NCBI GenBank assembly: GCA_016839845.1
Contig: JAEOTL010000062.1
Location: 1-64,000, forward strand
DNA from: Promethearchaeota archaeon
GTDB taxonomy: Archaea; Asgardarchaeota; Lokiarchaeia; Sigynarchaeales; SOKP01
Reading direction: 5' to 3'
DNA length: 64,000 nucleotides
A model generated the notes under the pieces. The model saw nothing but the letters and a program-made list of their open reading frames with translations, ran no database searches and was not told the origin of the DNA. The position numbers and the translations under genes were made by a program. This document shows positions 18,491-27,017 of this stretch, piece by piece (position 1 is the stretch's first letter; every line of letters starts with the position of its first letter).

Positions 18491-19855
18491 ATGGAGACAC
18501 AAGAATTTCCAAGTGATGAAGCACACAGAGAATCGTTAGCAAAATATCAGATAAATCCGAATCGTGCGATGTTTACTATCATTCTAAGTATTTTTGTTGA
18601 CTCGCTCGGATTTATTATGGTTCTCCCATTGTTACCACAAATATTTTATGGCCTCGGTGCTACAGATATAACAATAGGCCTTTCAATTTCTTCAAATGCG
18701 ATCGCTCTATTGATCTTTGGTCCAGTATGGGGTAAACTAAGTGATAAATATGGACGCAAACCTATTTTAATGATTTCTCAAATTGGTACAGGATTTGCGT
18801 TTTTATTATTAGTGTTCTCTGATTCAATCCCCATAATCTTTGCTGCTCGAATCTTGGATGGAGTATTCAGTGGGCAAATGCCTATCGTCCGAGCATATAT
18901 ATCAGATGTGACCACCCCACAGACCCGTGCTTCACAGATGGGTAAGATTATGGCTGGTTATACGTCAAGCATGATAATCGGTCCATTTATTGGCGGAGCT
19001 TTAGGCTTCTTTAATTGGCGATATCCCATGATATTTGCTAGTGCTCTTACAGTTTTTTCTACAATCATGACATATACCGTATTAGTTGAAAGTATGCCAA
19101 AGGAAAGAATTTCAGATATGAAAATAAAAAAGGAAGCGAGTATGGGTGCCTCTAAGGGAATTTTAACAAAAGAAGTAGCACTTCGATTTGTTGAGATTTT
19201 AATTCTTTCCCTAATCTCAATGATTTTTAATACAAGTTTCTCTTTAGTACTTTACTCTAGATACGGGGCCAATGCCTTTATAATTGGCTCAATCATGGCC
19301 GTTTCAGCAGGTTTCGTCATGATTTATGGATTAGTCTTTATGAGACGTTTAATTCAAAGAATGGGTGAAAAAAAGATGTTTTTTATGGGTATGAGCATAT
19401 ATATTGTTAGTTTCTTAATATATCCTTATCTAAATGAATTATGGATGCTCTATATCTTTGTAATCCCTTTTAGTTTCAGTTCTGCTTCAATTGGACCCTT
19501 AATATCTACTAATATTACGAAAGCAATAGGTCCAGATAAGCAAGGTGCGTTGAGCGGATGGACTACAAACTTACAAGCAATATCACAGATTGCTAGTCCT
19601 TTAATAGCCACTAGTTTTTTACAAATCGGGGGTTTGATGATAGGATTCATTTTCATATCATCGTATCAATTGATAGGTTTCACAAATGTGATATTAGGGG
19701 TGATACTCATAACTATTGTATTTCTTGATATCAAACACTATCCTTACCTTTACTCATATGAAAGAATAAGGAAAAAACGTAGAGCAATACAGAAAAGGAA
19801 AAAGAAAGAAGCAAAACAAAAAAGAAAACTCGGAATAAAAGAAGAACATATATAA
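18491..19855 (+). CDS. MFS transporter (drug:H+ antiporter type), paralog 2
   Basis: This is the tandem duplicate of the preceding transporter, 117 bases downstream. It keeps the PSDEAHRESLAKYQINP N-terminus, GKLSDKYGRKPIL, and D-G-V-F-S-G-Q-M-P-I-V-R-A-Y. The C-terminal tail is longer and very lysine/arginine-rich (KKRRAIQKRKKKEAKQ). The spread of differences along the protein indicates an older duplication than that of the OYE pair. Confidence 0.88.
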   Translation: METQEFPSDEAHRESLAKYQINPNRAMFTIILSIFVDSLGFIMVLPLLPQIFYGLGATDITIGLSISSNAIALLIFGPVWGKLSDKYGRKPILMISQIGTGFAFLLLVFSDSIPIIFAARILDGVFSGQMPIVRAYISDVTTPQTRASQMGKIMAGYTSSMIIGPFIGGALGFFNWRYPMIFASALTVFSTIMTYTVLVESMPKERISDMKIKKEASMGASKGILTKEVALRFVEILILSLISMIFNTSFSLVLYSRYGANAFIIGSIMAVSAGFVMIYGLVFMRRLIQRMGEKKMFFMGMSIYIVSFLIYPYLNELWMLYIFVIPFSFSSASIGPLISTNITKAIGPDKQGALSGWTTNLQAISQIASPLIATSFLQIGGLMIGFIFISSYQLIGFTNVILGVILITIVFLDIKHYPYLYSYERIRKKRRAIQKRKKKEAKQKRKLGIKEEHI

Positions 19856-19954
19856 ATTTACTATTATCCTCAATTTCCTCCTTGTTTTAGATCACTTTTA
19901 AATCTAGGTCAAATTGCATAATAATTATATGAACAACATTCTATTTTTTCATTC

Positions 19955-20893
19955 ATGAAATTTAAAACCAAATATTATGTTGTTTATGGAATAATTTTAT
20001 TTATCTCTGGAACTGCATTTATTGCGGGGTCATTACAAGAGAATCTTTCTTCACAAGCTAATAGCATCCAAGGTCAAGTATTAGATTTACAGGATACTCT
20101 AATTAGGATGGAATCAAAAGCTTTTTTCCTAACAAGCCGAGATATTTCAACCACATATAAATCAATCGATATACGTTTAGAAGCAATGTTAGTAGATAAC
20201 GAGTTTGATTATCTAAATTCAACCATATCTCAAAATCAAAGAGATTTTTATGTTAAAAAGATTGTCGAATTGTTGATATATAGCCAAGGTATGCAAAATA
20301 CTTTAACAGTTGTTCATCTATATCGACACTTCAATGTAACTACTGCCGATTTCGTAATAGCCTTTCAAGAATCAGATGGATATGATTATAGAATAACCTA
20401 TGAAATGTGGCAAATGTATAATAGTCTCTACGGTTCACCTGTATATATATGGAATGCAAGTGACTATTATGGGCCATATTTTAGTTATTCAGTTATTCAA
20501 GCTTTAGCCCCTGAATTTCGTCCTCATGATCCTGATACAGGTTACGAAATCTTTATTTTTGAGGGAGGTGGCATAGAAAGTATAATGGATTTCTTTCTCT
20601 ATGATCAGGTGAGAGACATTCAAGATGAGATAAATGAGAAATCAGGTCGGGTAAATAACCTAGAATCGCAAGCAACTTATATATCATTAGGTGTGTCGCT
20701 TACTACAGTAAGCATCCTTCTTTCTACTGCAATGATAACACGTGTTAACCATAAAAAGATAGAACACGAATTCAAATTACTTAAAGAAAAAGAAGGGCGC
20801 GAGGTTAGCATTGAGCATGATTATCTTTCTGTTCCGGTATTAGTTATCGCAACATTTCTATCTACTCTGGGTATAATTCTAGCGGTATTTTAA
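19955..20893 (+). CDS. Hypothetical membrane protein with large external domain
   Basis: No family recognised. An N-terminal transmembrane segment (about 8-28) is followed by about 210 residues of probably external sequence. A second transmembrane segment lies near 240-262, then a charged internal loop (NHKKIEHEFKLLKEKEGRE) and a third segment at 290-311. The domain between the first two segments opens and closes with helical, coiled-coil-like stretches, an arrangement seen in sensory receptors. No kinase or HAMP domain is attached. Confidence 0.6.
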   Translation: MKFKTKYYVVYGIILFISGTAFIAGSLQENLSSQANSIQGQVLDLQDTLIRMESKAFFLTSRDISTTYKSIDIRLEAMLVDNEFDYLNSTISQNQRDFYVKKIVELLIYSQGMQNTLTVVHLYRHFNVTTADFVIAFQESDGYDYRITYEMWQMYNSLYGSPVYIWNASDYYGPYFSYSVIQALAPEFRPHDPDTGYEIFIFEGGGIESIMDFFLYDQVRDIQDEINEKSGRVNNLESQATYISLGVSLTTVSILLSTAMITRVNHKKIEHEFKLLKEKEGREVSIEHDYLSVPVLVIATFLSTLGIILAVF

Positions 20894-20919
20894 AAAACGT
20901 AATTAAAAATCCCAAAATT

Positions 20920-20951
20920 TTTTTAAAATCTTCTTTTTTTTTAAAATTTTT
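20920..20951 (+). terminator. T-rich region after the membrane-protein gene
   Basis: Several T-runs (seven and nine T among them) lie about 30-60 bases past the stop at 20893, consistent with archaeal T-tract termination. Confidence 0.35.
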
Positions 20952-21061
20952 ATTGCTACTTCTGAGAAGATCATTTAAGTTTTAGATAAACCTAATATAT
21001 GAAGATTTCTTATTTAATAAGGTAATTTACTACTAGTAAATATATCTTATAGTGAGGTTTC

Positions 21062-21988
21062 ATGACAGAGAATAATTTTCCTCAAAAAAAGAAATTAAAA
21101 TGTCCTTTATGCAATTATAAATTCATTCCAGAATCGTTTCATCTCGAAAAGAATCATTTTGATCTTGTTGAGTCTAAGGGTGAGCTTACAAAGTTTCAAA
21201 ATGAAAAACACCAGATAGTCGTAAAGCCATTTTCATCGATCAAAGGATCATGGGTAACTTACTGCCCTGAATGTGGTTTTATGCTAAAATTTGCTGCAGA
21301 AGTTGGTAAAAAAGAAATTATGGAAGAAACTTCGCGTATTAAAAAATTGAGTGCGTTTAAAGAATTTGGTCAACAATATAAATATAATTATACATCTCAA
21401 AACAAACCCTACATGGACTATTCAGATTATTTTATTGAAAAAGTTGATAACATAAAGAAAACGATTAAAAACGCTTTAGATGAGGTTAATTTTTTTCAAT
21501 GGGGAGATCCATACCGGGAATGGAAAAACGATAAAAATGTTGACTCATTCAAATTTTTAGTTAGGTTCTTTACAAATTTAGAAGAATATACTAAAACTCA
21601 TGTGCAAGAGTATATCAATAAGGATATGGAAGAGAAAATCACAGACTTAGAACTATCTGAAGATCTTGAAATTTTTCTGCAATCAATAAGGAAATTACGA
21701 AATAAAATTGTGCATGAAGCCTATGAATTATCTGAGGAAGAGGATAACATTATTGAGAAAGCTTTTGTTGGTTTTATGTCTCATTTAGTAGCGAAACAAT
21801 TAAAACCATTAAATTTAGATAAAATAGAGATTGAACCTGAATATGATTTTATTGATTTAGATAAGATTAATTATGAAATCCAAAATTTCTTACGGTTGTA
21901 CCTTTACAGCACATTAAGGATTAAAGAATTTGATAAGATGTTTTTAACTCCGTTATTAGAAGACCTAGGAATTCCCTCTCAACAATAA
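21062..21988 (+). CDS. Zinc-ribbon protein with HEPN/DUF4145-like C-terminal domain
   Basis: The N-terminal part carries two Cys pairs, C14-P-L-C17 and C68-P-E-C71, which would form a split zinc ribbon. The C-terminal helical region has R213-N-K-I-V-H218, an exact match to the R-x4-H motif of HEPN domains, inside a segment that resembles DUF4145. HEPN domains are often RNases in toxin and defence systems but can be non-catalytic. The gene has no obvious antitoxin partner: neighbours are a membrane protein and a GNAT. The HEPN call rests on the motif plus helical context and needs structural confirmation. Confidence 0.55.
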   Translation: MTENNFPQKKKLKCPLCNYKFIPESFHLEKNHFDLVESKGELTKFQNEKHQIVVKPFSSIKGSWVTYCPECGFMLKFAAEVGKKEIMEETSRIKKLSAFKEFGQQYKYNYTSQNKPYMDYSDYFIEKVDNIKKTIKNALDEVNFFQWGDPYREWKNDKNVDSFKFLVRFFTNLEEYTKTHVQEYINKDMEEKITDLELSEDLEIFLQSIRKLRNKIVHEAYELSEEEDNIIEKAFVGFMSHLVAKQLKPLNLDKIEIEPEYDFIDLDKINYEIQNFLRLYLYSTLRIKEFDKMFLTPLLEDLGIPSQQ

Positions 21989-22125
21989 TGACGATTTTAT
22001 CATATCCCTAATCAATTTTTTTGTTTCAATTATTAGTACCCATAAATCTCTATTTTACATTGAAATCGAAAAATGATAAATAGTGATTAAACCTCTTATC
22101 TTTAAAAGTAGAAAGAAGAGAAAAA

Positions 22126-23088
22126 ATGACAATTAAGGTTAAAATTATTAGGGGCGATAATATTGAATTTGAAGAATTATTACAAATTACTTTTAAAATT
22201 CGAAAGCAAGACTTATTAGATAAAGGAATCGCATTTGAAGATTTAGCAACGATTTTTAGGGAGAACTTTACAAATCGCTCAATTTATTATGTTATCGCTT
22301 ACGAAAATGAAGCAATTGTTGGATGGCTTTTGCTTTATCCTATAACAGATGCGACTCTTGAGATAAATGTTGGAGAAACTTTAGGTGGAAATCCGTTAGT
22401 TGCTCCAACTTACGATTGGGATGAGTTAGCATCAAACCTTCTCACTGCAGCAAAAAAATTAGCAAAAAAGCAAGGATATAAGAGTATCGAGATATCTGTT
22501 CGGCAAAATGAAGTAGGGGAAATGACATCACCATCAAATTCGCTTACTCTCTTCCAATCCCTAGGATTTAAAACTAAGTTAAAGTATGTTGAAATGGTAT
22601 ATGATGTTAATTTGAATGATACTCCTGAGCTTATTCTACCAAAGGAATTATCTATGAGATTAATTAATAAATTTGACGAGATTGATATCTATCAGTGTTA
22701 TATTTCTTCATTTGAATCAGGAGATGCTAAATTTTTTGCGTATCAAACTAAAAATGAAAGATTAGATTACTTTCATACACTTTACGAGCCAGATATATTG
22801 AATAGGGAGGCATCTATAGTATTAATAAAGGATAATACGATAATTGGGTTTTCGTATGTCTTAGAATTTGAAGAAAACAGTAAACATATTAACTGCATGT
22901 GTATACATCCTGATTTTCAAGGTAAAGGATTAGGAGAACTCTTATTATATAAGATTATCAATGTCGTCTCTAAGCAAGGAGCAAAATATATCACATTAGG
23001 AACTGAAATAGAAATGGGAGCATTTCATCTCTATAAAAATAATGGTTTTACTGTATCTGAAGGTACTATGATTCTTCGCTGGGAATAA
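22126..23088 (+). CDS. Double GNAT-family N-acetyltransferase
   Basis: The protein contains two GNAT folds in tandem. The C-terminal one is well marked: CIHPDFQGKGLGELLLYKII gives the acetyl-CoA-binding R/Q-x-x-G-x-G/A pattern, and AFHLYKNNGFT is the terminal motif. The N-terminal repeat (about 1-155) is degenerate but keeps TLFQSLGFKTKLKYVEMVY. The layout resembles mycothiol-synthase-like double GNATs, but no substrate can be named. It stands alone with 120-140-base flanks. Confidence 0.8.
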   Translation: MTIKVKIIRGDNIEFEELLQITFKIRKQDLLDKGIAFEDLATIFRENFTNRSIYYVIAYENEAIVGWLLLYPITDATLEINVGETLGGNPLVAPTYDWDELASNLLTAAKKLAKKQGYKSIEISVRQNEVGEMTSPSNSLTLFQSLGFKTKLKYVEMVYDVNLNDTPELILPKELSMRLINKFDEIDIYQCYISSFESGDAKFFAYQTKNERLDYFHTLYEPDILNREASIVLIKDNTIIGFSYVLEFEENSKHINCMCIHPDFQGKGLGELLLYKIINVVSKQGAKYITLGTEIEMGAFHLYKNNGFTVSEGTMILRWE

Positions 23089-23211
23089 TCAATATTTAAA
23101 ATCTCCCATACTAAATAGCTAAAATCCTTAAAAAACTAACAAAGAAATTTATAATGAATAAATTCAAATGTTAACCTTAATTTTTTAAATGAAATCATTG
23201 GATATATTGAA

Positions 23212-23928
23212 ATGAACGTAGAAAAAATCTGGAATCAGGCAGAGTGGGTTGTTCATGCACGGAATATCATCGAAAACCTGGATAAATTTCCAGAAGATTC
23301 AAGACTAATTCTCATTTTAAGACATTCTCACAGAAATGAGCCAAAGCCTCTAGAAAATGTGAATAAATTAAGATTAACTCCTCAAGGTCATGCGATAGCA
23401 AAGAAATTTGGTGAAAGTTTACCTAAAAATAGATCCATAAGACTTTTTCATAGTATCATCTGGCGATGTGAAGAAACCGCAGAAAATATCCATAATGGAT
23501 TTCAAAATATTGGGGGGAATAGTGAATTAAAAGGAGTGCTTGAACCACTTTTTGATATTGGAATTCAAAATCGGGCTTTTAGAGAGCATTTAAATTATGA
23601 CCATTTTAGCAAGATATTATTTCGATGGTCTGCAGGATTTTATCTTCCAGAGGATTGGACACCATTCACAACATACTGTCACCAAGCTGCCCAACTGATT
23701 TGGAATCAAAATAATAATCACTCTAATAGGCATATAGATATCTATGTTACACATGACTGGCATGTTATGTCATTACGATATGGTTGGTTTGGTCTTCCAC
23801 CTGATGAACAATGGGTCAAGTTTTTAGGAGGGTTTGCATTTACATTCGAAGAAGATCAGATTCTCTTATTAGATCATCGAGGATTAAAACCAGTAGGTAT
23901 CCCGCACTGGTGGGTGCCTAAAACTTAA
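23212..23928 (+). CDS. Histidine-phosphatase-like protein, paralog 1
   Basis: This belongs to the histidine phosphatase (phosphoglycerate-mutase-like) superfamily. It has L-R37-H38-S-H-R at the first catalytic site, L-T-P-Q-G-H-A-I-A, a middle H-S-x-x-x-R-C-x-E-T-A motif, and the second catalytic His in ITH/VTHDWH near residue 180. The usual R-H-G is R-H-S here. The first 25 residues (WNQAEWVVHARNIIENL) are shared with the paralog and are not part of the standard fold. The substrate is unknown. The next gene starts 19 bases downstream, so the two form an operon. Confidence 0.8.
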   Translation: MNVEKIWNQAEWVVHARNIIENLDKFPEDSRLILILRHSHRNEPKPLENVNKLRLTPQGHAIAKKFGESLPKNRSIRLFHSIIWRCEETAENIHNGFQNIGGNSELKGVLEPLFDIGIQNRAFREHLNYDHFSKILFRWSAGFYLPEDWTPFTTYCHQAAQLIWNQNNNHSNRHIDIYVTHDWHVMSLRYGWFGLPPDEQWVKFLGGFAFTFEEDQILLLDHRGLKPVGIPHWWVPKT

Positions 23929-23947
23929 AGATTTAATTTAAAAGTCC

Positions 23948-24676
23948 ATGCAAAATAAATATGATATAAAAAAGGTCTGGAATGAAGCAGCTTGGACAGA
24001 ACAGGCTCGAGAAATTATTGAAAATCTTAAAAATCCATTATTTAATTCAAAATGTATTCTCATTCTTAGACATTCACAGAGGTATGAGCCGAAACTTACA
24101 GATGTAAATCAAAATATGGAACTCACTCCACAAGGGAGATCAATCGCAAGACTTTTCGGTACGAAATTACTGAAAAATAAGACAATTCGACTATTTCATA
24201 GTCCGGTAAATCGATGCAAGGAAACCGCAGAAAATATCCATGCAGGATTCGAAGAAATTGGTGGAGAAAGTATCTTCAAAGGAGAATGCTCCGTAGTATG
24301 GAAGGTTGGAATAAACAATAAATTCTTTTTGTCTGAACTACAAAAACATCAAGATTTAGATATATTTTTTCGATGGGCATCGGGTTTTTACGCAACAGAG
24401 AAATTTCCTTCTTTAATCTTATATTGTCAGAGAGCTGCAGATGTTATATGGAATCAACTCAAATTAGCGCCCCAAAATGGGATAGATATTTATATCACAC
24501 ATGACTATCACCTAAATGCGTTTAGGTATGGATGGTTGGGGCTTCCCCCAGATGATAGATGGGTCGGGTATCTCGGAGGTTTTGTATTCACATTTGAGGA
24601 GAATCATACTATTGTGGCAAATTTTGGAGATATAAAGACAGTAGAAACACCACACTGGTGGGAAAAAAAAGATTGA
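23948..24676 (+). CDS. Histidine-phosphatase-like protein, paralog 2
   Basis: This is the tandem paralog of the previous gene, with the same R-H-S-Q-R first motif, L-T-P-Q-G-R-S-I-A, H-S-P-V-N-R-C-K-E-T-A, and ITHDYH. Both end in an unusual shared segment (G-x-P-P-D-x-x-W-V-x-x-L-G-G-F-x-F-T-F-E-E and T/I-P-H-W-W), which may define a subfamily. The two proteins are clearly diverged, so this is not a recent duplication. Confidence 0.8.
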   Translation: MQNKYDIKKVWNEAAWTEQAREIIENLKNPLFNSKCILILRHSQRYEPKLTDVNQNMELTPQGRSIARLFGTKLLKNKTIRLFHSPVNRCKETAENIHAGFEEIGGESIFKGECSVVWKVGINNKFFLSELQKHQDLDIFFRWASGFYATEKFPSLILYCQRAADVIWNQLKLAPQNGIDIYITHDYHLNAFRYGWLGLPPDDRWVGYLGGFVFTFEENHTIVANFGDIKTVETPHWWEKKD

Positions 24677-24705
24677 AGAAAAAGTAATTTAGAATTTAGA
24701 GATTA

Positions 24706-25590
24706 TTAATTATTTGCTTTGTTAATATTAGCAACAAGTGCTTCTAAAATTTGAGGTGCAACTTCAGGGGGGAAACTATGTCCCATACCTTCAATAATTA
24801 GCAATTCTGCTTCAGGTATTGCGTCCGCAGTGTCGATCCCACCTTCAACAGGAATAAGTGGATCTTCTCTACCATGAACTACGAGAGTAGGAACAGTAAT
24901 CGACGCTAGTTTGGATTTTCGATTACCATTAGCAGAAATCGCGGCAGCTTGACGCATAATACCTATAGGATAAAAATATCGATCATATGCTATTGCTGCT
25001 AAATCACGTGCTCGGTCTTCATTATAAGGTAATGTTCCATAAGTAAGACGACCACGCTGAGCACTTTCTTTAATATATTCTTCACGCTCAGTAGCAATGG
25101 GTTTAAATAATTCTTGCATTAGTTCTTGCGACGGTTGCTTTAAGTCGGGATTTCCTGTGGTACTCATTACTGAGGTGAGGCTTAAAACCCTAGAGGGATG
25201 CCTATATGCAATTATCTGAGCAATCATCCCTCCCATAGAAGCACCACAAATGTGTGCTTTATCAACATTTAAATCATCTAAAACACCAACTGCATCATCT
25301 GCCATATCCTCTAAGGTATATGGTACTTCAGGCTTTTCACCACGCGCTACGGTAGCATATATTTCCGGTAAGTTTGGCAAACCCGCGTCATCAAATTTAG
25401 TTGATAAACCAACGTCTCGATTATCGAATCTTATAACAAATAGTCTTTGGTTTGCTAAAGCTTCACACATTTCATCAACCCAACCAATCATCTGACCGCC
25501 AAGGCCCATTACTAGTAATAATGGTTTTGAAGAAGGGTCCCCGAATGTATCATATTCAATTTCTATATTATTAACCTTTGCTTTTGGCAT
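24706..25590 (-). CDS. Alpha/beta hydrolase, paralog D
   Basis: This is the fourth member of the family found at 11-14 kb, here on its own. Motifs are MGLGGQM, the elbow C-G-A-S-M-G-G, HGREDPLIPVEGGIDTADAIP and EGMGHSFPPE. It shares most with paralog C, including the GGIDTA stretch. The length is 294 residues. It is convergent with the phosphatase pair (29 bases between stops) and divergent from the membrane protein at 25753. Confidence 0.88.
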   Translation of the reverse strand: MPKAKVNNIEIEYDTFGDPSSKPLLLVMGLGGQMIGWVDEMCEALANQRLFVIRFDNRDVGLSTKFDDAGLPNLPEIYATVARGEKPEVPYTLEDMADDAVGVLDDLNVDKAHICGASMGGMIAQIIAYRHPSRVLSLTSVMSTTGNPDLKQPSQELMQELFKPIATEREEYIKESAQRGRLTYGTLPYNEDRARDLAAIAYDRYFYPIGIMRQAAAISANGNRKSKLASITVPTLVVHGREDPLIPVEGGIDTADAIPEAELLIIEGMGHSFPPEVAPQILEALVANINKANN

Positions 25591-25752
25591 AATAATTTCC
25601 GTTTATTAATCTATAACCTATGACATTTTCATTTTAATTAAAATTATTCTATTTTAGATTCACACATTAGTAACCACAATAAATTTATAAAATAATAACT
25701 ATATTATTTAAAATTAATAACTCCATTCAAAATATAAAATGAGTTCTTTAAG

Positions 25753-26688
25753 ATGCTAAATTCTAAACGTAACTTCCGTTATAGAAACCTGCTAATCTTA
25801 TTTAGTCTTTACTGCGTTTTTTGGATTATTATTGTAGCAATTTTACGTGTTGTATTAAAACCCCAAACTCAATTCGCTTTAACACGCTTTCTTCCTTTAA
25901 ATGATGCGCTTATCGAATTAGCTTTTATATTTAGCTTTATCTTACCTTTATCAAGTATCATTGGTGTAATTTTCGGAGGATATTTGATTAGCCCTATAGT
26001 ATTATTTCTTCATAAGAAGATTTATGGTTCGAAAATGCATTATGGGATTCAATATGAAAAACCAACTCAAGATGTAAAATTATTCTCACGATCTTTTTTC
26101 CCGGTATTAATGGCGATTAATTTATCATCACTTTTCTTAACTCCTACTATTATTCAGTTTATACTAGAATCAGATCTTGTTGCAGAAATTAATGTGGTTT
26201 CAAGGGCACCTATACTAACACGATTTTTAGCTGAAGCTACTTTATTAATGATAACTTTTGGTGTGTCTGCTATGCTCTTTTCCTCTGTATGGTTTTTAGA
26301 AGATTCAGGAATAATATATTCAAATAAGGAGAGACTAATTAATTCGGATGAAGCCTTTACATTAAAATCTATTGGAGATTGGCTACAAACTATCTTCCGA
26401 AGTTATGCGGGGATTGGTTCAATCATTACATATATTATAATTATTTATGACTTTCTAACAAATTTTATAAACAATCTTGGTTATCCCGGTAATATTCTTA
26501 ATGTTCCGGGGATAATTTTGTGGTTAGGCTTACCTTTTTATTTGGCAATTTCTCTAATCCCCGCTTTAATATTTAATGACTTAATAAAAAAAAGCAGAAC
26601 ATCTTATGTAAGAAAGTTAGGTAAAAGAGTTGGCATTAAACATACAATAGAGATTAATTTTGAATTCAAGAAAAAAGAAAGTGGATAA
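25753..26688 (+). CDS. Hypothetical multi-pass membrane protein
   Basis: Not recognised. About six hydrophobic segments are visible: roughly 12-35, 50-85 (probably two passes), 108-130, 155-190, 220-245 and 250-278. A conserved-looking cytosolic loop (HKKIYGSKMHYGIQYEKP) lies between the second and third, and a basic cytosolic tail ends the protein. No catalytic or transport motif can be identified. A T-rich stretch follows the stop. Confidence 0.6.
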   Translation: MLNSKRNFRYRNLLILFSLYCVFWIIIVAILRVVLKPQTQFALTRFLPLNDALIELAFIFSFILPLSSIIGVIFGGYLISPIVLFLHKKIYGSKMHYGIQYEKPTQDVKLFSRSFFPVLMAINLSSLFLTPTIIQFILESDLVAEINVVSRAPILTRFLAEATLLMITFGVSAMLFSSVWFLEDSGIIYSNKERLINSDEAFTLKSIGDWLQTIFRSYAGIGSIITYIIIIYDFLTNFINNLGYPGNILNVPGIILWLGLPFYLAISLIPALIFNDLIKKSRTSYVRKLGKRVGIKHTIEINFEFKKKESG

Positions 26689-26718
26689 ATTTTTCTATTT
26701 TTTTAATTTCATAATTTT

Positions 26719-26947
26719 TTACTTATTAAGTGTTTCTGGATTAGAATAATTCTGAACTAATTCATTTTTTAGAGATTCAGCTAAAATTCCTAATTTATTT
26801 GCCGTAGCTGAGACTTCTTCTCTTCAGATTGTTTAAATGGATTAAAGTTGTCTCGTAACTTTCATTAAAAGCATCTAACAAATATACAAAACAAAAAATT
26901 TCATAAACAAAAATTAAATTTCCATCAGGAAATCTAGGGTTACTCAA
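26719..26947 (-). pseudogene. Small gene interrupted by a single-base frameshift
   Basis: In the 329-base stretch before the acyl-CoA ligase, the minus strand reads TTG at 26947 after an in-frame stop, with AGGT about 10 bases upstream. It continues as SNPRFPDGNLIFVYEIFCF...NESYETTLIHLNNLK and then runs out of frame at about 26821-26816. Removing one base in the AAGAGAAGAAG run restores EEVSATANKLGILAESLKNELVQ to a stop at 26719, a 75-residue product. Both halves look like real protein and join smoothly into a helical sequence. Read literally, the gene ends after 50 residues. It is either a decayed gene or a sequencing error. The family is unknown. Confidence 0.5.
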
Positions 26948-27017
26948 TTAGAAAATACCTATTTAACAAATAATGAATTAAAATACTAAATATAGTTAAA
27001 AATTATCAAAAATTTCA

